From: a bacterium 336/3 | GTDB lineage: Bacteria > Bacteroidota > Bacteroidia > Cytophagales > Thermonemataceae | Assembly: GCA_001281695.1 (NCBI GenBank) | Contig: LJIE01000001.1 | Location: 626,107-690,106, forward strand | Direction: 5' to 3' | Length of the DNA stretch: 64,000 nucleotides | Notes under the pieces: generated by a model | Seen by the model: only the letters and a program-made list of their open reading frames with translations | The model's database searches: none | Told to the model about the DNA's origin: nothing | Program-made: the position numbers and the translations under genes | Part shown: positions 60,704-64,000 of the stretch, piece after piece | Layout: every line of letters begins with the position of its first letter | Numbering within the stretch: position 1 is the stretch's first letter

Positions 60704-61462
60704 TTAAAATCTAAAGAATGCTTTTGCTTGTAAGGCTTGTATAAGTGTGTAAGCTGTGAAGCCAAAATAAAGAATACTCGCACCAATGGTTAAAGAAGTA
60801 TTTCTCAAAAAATAAAATGAAAGAAGAGGAAGTATTTGTATAGCATGCATACCAAAAAAATGTGATACTCGTAAGTCTCCATATTTCAGACTCCATCCTA
60901 AAATGGGTAAACTTCTGCCTTCATGTACTGCTCCGACTGTATGAGTAAGCCTCGAACCCATTACAAATCCTTCCAAAGAAAAAATAACAAACATGACAAG
61001 GCTTAATCTGATTGCCCACACATAATAATTGGGTAATTCTGGAAATGTATTTTGAAAAAATAAAAAAGCAATGTAAGCTGTATAAATACTAACGGCTGTA
61101 GCAGCTATTGCCATCATACTATACATAAACGAATAAAAGGGGGTACCTACATTGAAATGAGATGTTTTTCCTCTAAAAGCCTGTAATGTAATATACACAA
61201 TCTCAAAACCTAATAAGATAATAACAGCCCAACTGAATCTGGATGTATTAAATTGTGGTAAATAAGAGCAAAACCAAGCCATCGTCCAGCTATAAAAAAA
61301 TGTTGATGCTGCAAATTTAAAAGGCTTAAACCATGCGTTTGTACCATTTACTTGTGTGCTGGAAGTGTAAGAAAGTATTAAAAACAAACAGGCTAAAACC
61401 AAACATACTATTCCAAATACAAATAACTCTATATTTCGATACTTTAATTCTTGTAAAAACAT
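60704..61462 (-). CDS. Seven-helix membrane protein of unknown function
   Basis: A 252-residue protein with seven hydrophobic segments by inspection (about residues 13-33, 46-64, 78-95, 110-132, 146-166, 197-216 and 222-240). Notable polar or charged blocks are NAWFKPFKFAAS near helix 2, AVHEGRSLPILGWSLKYGDLRVSHFFGMHAIQ between helices 5 and 6 (given as a region; His and Asp are conserved-looking) and a basic N-terminus. I do not recognise the family. In the operon it stands between the TonB-dependent receptor and the NmrA-like and LytS proteins, so an inner-membrane transport or signalling role is suggested by context only. Confidence 0.7.
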   Translation of the reverse strand: MFLQELKYRNIELFVFGIVCLVLACLFLILSYTSSTQVNGTNAWFKPFKFAASTFFYSWTMAWFCSYLPQFNTSRFSWAVIILLGFEIVYITLQAFRGKTSHFNVGTPFYSFMYSMMAIAATAVSIYTAYIAFLFFQNTFPELPNYYVWAIRLSLVMFVIFSLEGFVMGSRLTHTVGAVHEGRSLPILGWSLKYGDLRVSHFFGMHAIQILPLLSFYFLRNTSLTIGASILYFGFTAYTLIQALQAKAFFRF

Positions 61463-61477
61463 AGTTTTAGAGTGTTT

Positions 61478-61500
61478 AGAAGGAGCTATAAGCCCCTTCT
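61478..61500 (-). promoter_or_regulatory. Intercistronic hairpin after the receptor gene
   Basis: Minus strand: arms AGAAGGGGCT (61500-61491) and AGCTCCTTCT (61487-61478) with a 3-base loop; one G-T pair in DNA becomes G-U in RNA. There is no T-run, so a complete terminator is unlikely. It may limit or stabilise messages between the receptor and the downstream genes. Confidence 0.45.
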
Positions 61501-61502
61501 GG

Positions 61503-63872
61503 TTAGAAAGTATATCTTACAAATGGTACAGGGAAGAAACCTTGCTGATATTGATTCACCAATGCATTGGTTCTTCTATTGTAAGTCTGCTGGAAAATAT
61601 TTTGATTGTTGGTTAGGTTTTGTAAATCCAAAGAAAACTCTAAACTGCTCTTTTTGTAGTCTTTACGGTAACCAACCTTTATATCAGTTCTAAAATAAGG
61701 TGTTTGGCGAACTGAATAAGCTTTTTCGTTGTCATAAATGGCTTCACCAGCACTTTTTGATGCTTCAATATTTAGAGGTGTGAAAAACCTACCCCCAACA
61801 GTACTCACCTTGATATTCGCAATCAAAACATTATTTTTACGTAATTTCCACTCTTTGCCTGCTAGTACATTGAGTACATAATTGGTATTGAAAGCTGTAT
61901 TGCGTTCTATGCCATCACTACCTTTGTATTTAGAGTCAAAAATAGAACCCGTAATCAGGAAATAATAATTGTTTTTGAAAGAACGCTCTATAGTCATCTC
62001 TACTCCATAATTATAGCCTGTACCATTGTTTACAAGGCTATCTTGCTCCACAGGGGCAAAATCAGCTCCTGTATTGAGTGTAGAAAATGAAGTGGCTCTT
62101 TGCTCTACAGGAATATCAAACAAAGATTGATAATAAGCCTCTGCTCTGAAGACCAACTTATCAGCAAGATTATTTTCATAACCCAATACAGCATGATGAC
62201 TGCGTGTAAAATCTAAATCTTTGTTGGTGTAAGTAACTCCTTGAGCTGTTGGAGTGATTACATAAGAACTATAAATACTCTGAATTTGACTATGCAATCC
62301 ATAACCAATACTCAATGATTGTTTAGGAGTAACCAAATATTTTAATCCTACACGAGGCTCTACTATATGCTGATTATTCAGGCTATAATGTTGCCAATGA
62401 GCACCTGTATTGAGTGTAAGAGATGGACTGAAACGATGTTTCCATTGTACATACCCTTGAGAAAGTGTCGTATTGTCTTCAATATCAATTCTGACAGCCT
62501 CCGCTACACCTCCACCAAAAATATCCTTGTTAAAAAGATTAAAGTTTAAAAAATCTACGTTTACCCCAGCTTGAAAGCTGTTTTTAGCATTCAATTTGTG
62601 ATTGATTGTGAAAACGGTTGCATATTTTTGGGTAGAAAATTTGGCTTCTCCGTTTCTAAACTCCTCTCTTGTAATAACACTAATAGAATCACCTAAAAAT
62701 CTCTGTTCTGTACCCATAATACCAAACGTGAGTTTAGCAAATGTTTTAGGGCTGATTTGATGTTCGTAGCTTGCTCCTAAAATGCCTGTTTTGAAGTTTA
62801 CAATAGTATTAGAATTCTCATCACCAAATAAATTATTTTTGGTAGTATCTTCTTTGTTACCCAAGAAACTTACATCACTCATCCCTGCAAGACTAAACAA
62901 CGTGAATTTCCCTTTTTTACCAACAGGTAGATTGATTTTTAAGTTAATATCCTGATAGTTAGGGGTTGCATTGCCTGTTCCAAAATTGATGCCCAAAGTG
63001 TTGAAAAGAGAAAGTGTAGAATAACGATAATTGATTAGAAAAGAACCTTTATAATTTTTAGAAAAAGGTCCTTCTGCACCTACTTCAAAACCATTGAAAC
63101 CAATTTGCCCTACAAATTCGTGTTTATCAGTATTTCCATCTCTCAGGCGTAAATCAAATACACCAGCACTGGCGTTACCATATTGAGCAGGAAAAGCACT
63201 TGTGATAAAATCAGATTTTGCCAAAACGTTGTTATTGAGCATACTTACTGGACCACCAGTTGTCCCAAAAGCTGAAAAGTGATTGGGATTAGGAATGTTT
63301 AAACCTTCCATTTGCCAAAGCATGCCAGTAGGGGAGTTTCCACGTACCACAATATCATTTCTGGAGTCATTACCTGAAATAACACCTGCATAATTGGCTG
63401 CCATACGGCTTGGGTCACCCAAAGCACCTGCATAGCGTTTCGTCTCTTCTGTATTGAACGACCTAGCACTTAACGTAGTGTATTCGTTATTGGTTACAGA
63501 ACCATCTTTGGTTCTGTCATAAGAAACTGTAATAGATTCAATTTCAGATAAATCTTCTTGTAAGTCAGCATTTAGATAAACTTCTTTACCTGCTGTTACC
63601 ATAATATCAGCAAAAGTTTTTTCTTCATAACCTGTAAAGGATATTTTAAAAGTCTGTCTGCCCAAAGGAACATTTTCTATTTTGAAATAGCCTTGTTCAT
63701 CTGAAACTGCTCCTTTTTTGAGCGTATCAGAGCCAATCAGTTGCACTAAAACACCTGCAAGAGGCTGTTTTGAGGCTTCATCAATAATTCTGCCTTTTAC
63801 AGTTTGGGTGTTTTGAGAATAGCCTATCAAAAGTATCAACCAAAACAAAAGTGTAGTCCAAATCTTTTTCAT
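61503..63872 (-). CDS. TonB-dependent receptor with carboxypeptidase-like N-domain
   Basis: About 789 residues from the ATG at 63872, which gives a signal peptide (TLLFWLILLIGYSQ). A carboxypeptidase-regulatory-like domain follows (VKGRIIDEASKQPLAGVLVQ), then the plug (SFNTEETKRYAGALGDPSRMAANYAGV, as two motifs, and DIVVRGNSPTGMLWQMEGL) and a 22-strand outer-membrane barrel. It ends VPFVRYTF with a terminal Phe, as in barrels recognised by Bam. No SusD partner is adjacent and no iron box is seen, so the ligand is unknown. It heads the unit with the LytS/LytTR system. Confidence 0.88.
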   Translation of the reverse strand: MKKIWTTLLFWLILLIGYSQNTQTVKGRIIDEASKQPLAGVLVQLIGSDTLKKGAVSDEQGYFKIENVPLGRQTFKISFTGYEEKTFADIMVTAGKEVYLNADLQEDLSEIESITVSYDRTKDGSVTNNEYTTLSARSFNTEETKRYAGALGDPSRMAANYAGVISGNDSRNDIVVRGNSPTGMLWQMEGLNIPNPNHFSAFGTTGGPVSMLNNNVLAKSDFITSAFPAQYGNASAGVFDLRLRDGNTDKHEFVGQIGFNGFEVGAEGPFSKNYKGSFLINYRYSTLSLFNTLGINFGTGNATPNYQDINLKINLPVGKKGKFTLFSLAGMSDVSFLGNKEDTTKNNLFGDENSNTIVNFKTGILGASYEHQISPKTFAKLTFGIMGTEQRFLGDSISVITREEFRNGEAKFSTQKYATVFTINHKLNAKNSFQAGVNVDFLNFNLFNKDIFGGGVAEAVRIDIEDNTTLSQGYVQWKHRFSPSLTLNTGAHWQHYSLNNQHIVEPRVGLKYLVTPKQSLSIGYGLHSQIQSIYSSYVITPTAQGVTYTNKDLDFTRSHHAVLGYENNLADKLVFRAEAYYQSLFDIPVEQRATSFSTLNTGADFAPVEQDSLVNNGTGYNYGVEMTIERSFKNNYYFLITGSIFDSKYKGSDGIERNTAFNTNYVLNVLAGKEWKLRKNNVLIANIKVSTVGGRFFTPLNIEASKSAGEAIYDNEKAYSVRQTPYFRTDIKVGYRKDYKKSSLEFSLDLQNLTNNQNIFQQTYNRRTNALVNQYQQGFFPVPFVRYTF

Positions 63873-63938
63873 AAAAATTATGTTTAGATGTTTGAACAAA
63901 TTTGTGGGTTATCACTGAATCTAAAAATGTAAAACTTA

Positions 63939-63985
63939 CCGAACCGTATAAACTCTGCCCCGAACCGTAAAAATTAGAAACCGAA
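63939..63985. promoter_or_regulatory. 21-bp-phased direct repeats, candidate LytTR sites before the TonB receptor gene
   Basis: CCGAACCGTA at 63939-63948 and again at 63960-63969, and CCGAA at 63981-63985: starts are spaced exactly 21 bp, two helical turns. On the minus strand the half-site reads TACGGTTCGG. A -7-like TACATTTT (63931-63924) lies 8 bp downstream in the receptor direction. The spacing is that used by LytTR dimers such as AgrA, and a LytTR gene is in the same operon. Confidence 0.6.
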
Positions 63986-64000
63986 AAAAAATGATAGATT

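Noticed and set aside
1-64000. tRNA, rRNA, CRISPR arrays, insertion sequences and integrases
   Set aside because: I looked through the intergenic regions and protein list and saw no cloverleaf-like sequence, no regular repeat-spacer series and no transposase or tyrosine/serine recombinase motif. A covariance-model scan was not possible here.

Overview
The window is AT-rich chromosomal DNA from a member of the Bacteroidota, probably a Cytophagales relative (the order is a low-confidence inference). The grounds are promoters of the Bacteroidota type (TTTG, about 19 bp, then TAnnTTTG), no clear Shine-Dalgarno sequences, a short NuoG without the molybdopterin-type domain, a CusA-type pump fused to a TolC-like domain, LytS/LytTR two-component systems, a carboxypeptidase-like/TonB-dependent receptor, and many FtsX, DUF and lipoprotein families typical of the phylum. 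I found no rRNA, tRNA, CRISPR array, transposase or integrase. No stretch longer than about 300 bases lacks a gene.

Layout. 0-9.8 kb (+): end of a membrane protein, an MBOAT wax-synthase-like acyltransferase, tcdA, a TPR protein, mpl, a DnaQ-like exonuclease, an FtsX-type permease, a nitrilase and a DinB-like protein. 9.9-18.5 kb, mostly (-): an accessory-looking block with a DUF5367 protein, an NAD(P)H-binding protein, an AraC regulator, a lipoprotein, three beta-lactamase-fold serine hydrolases and a LytS/LytTR pair. This block holds attC-like hairpins, a repeated leader element and a second copy of the 3' end of nuoG. 18.5-22.7 kb (-): PhoB/PhoR-like regulators, hemW and nuoG. 22.9-27.9 kb (+): aat, an OstA/LptA-like protein, 3-hydroxyanthranilate dioxygenase, a PspB-like protein and a DUF2254 protein. 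27.9-34.4 kb (-): nuoI-J-K-L-M-N, the membrane arm of complex I without nuoH. 34.6-41.1 kb (+): a heavy-metal RND efflux operon.

41.1-42.3 kb (-): two tandem paralogous secreted proteins of unknown function. 42.4-47.5 kb (+): a class A penicillin-binding protein, a lipoprotein and an FtsI-like class B penicillin-binding protein with PASTA domain. 47.6-49.0 kb (+): a DUF6249 protein, an ECF sigma factor and a putative membrane anti-sigma partner. 49.1-54.7 kb (+): two short-chain dehydrogenases (one is 3-hydroxybutyrate dehydrogenase), a VWA-domain membrane protein and a DUF4173-type protein. 54.7-56.3 kb (-): a secreted MORN-like protein and the A subunit of 3-oxoacid CoA-transferase. 56.4-58.0 kb (+): an FAD-dependent dehydrogenase. 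58.0-63.9 kb (-): a TonB-dependent receptor followed by a seven-helix membrane protein, an NmrA-like protein, a LytS-type kinase and a LytTR regulator.

The strongest leads are: (1) the last five-gene unit, whose promoter region has half-sites repeated at exactly 21-bp intervals, as expected for LytTR binding, suggesting a self-controlled receptor/sensor system; (2) a direct repeat of the nuoG 3' end bracketing a 3.1-kb block with a LytTR system and a serine hydrolase, which looks like an insertion scar; and (3) attC-like hairpins at gene ends in the neighbouring accessory block, which suggest a cassette-like history. All three are inferences from sequence and none has been tested.
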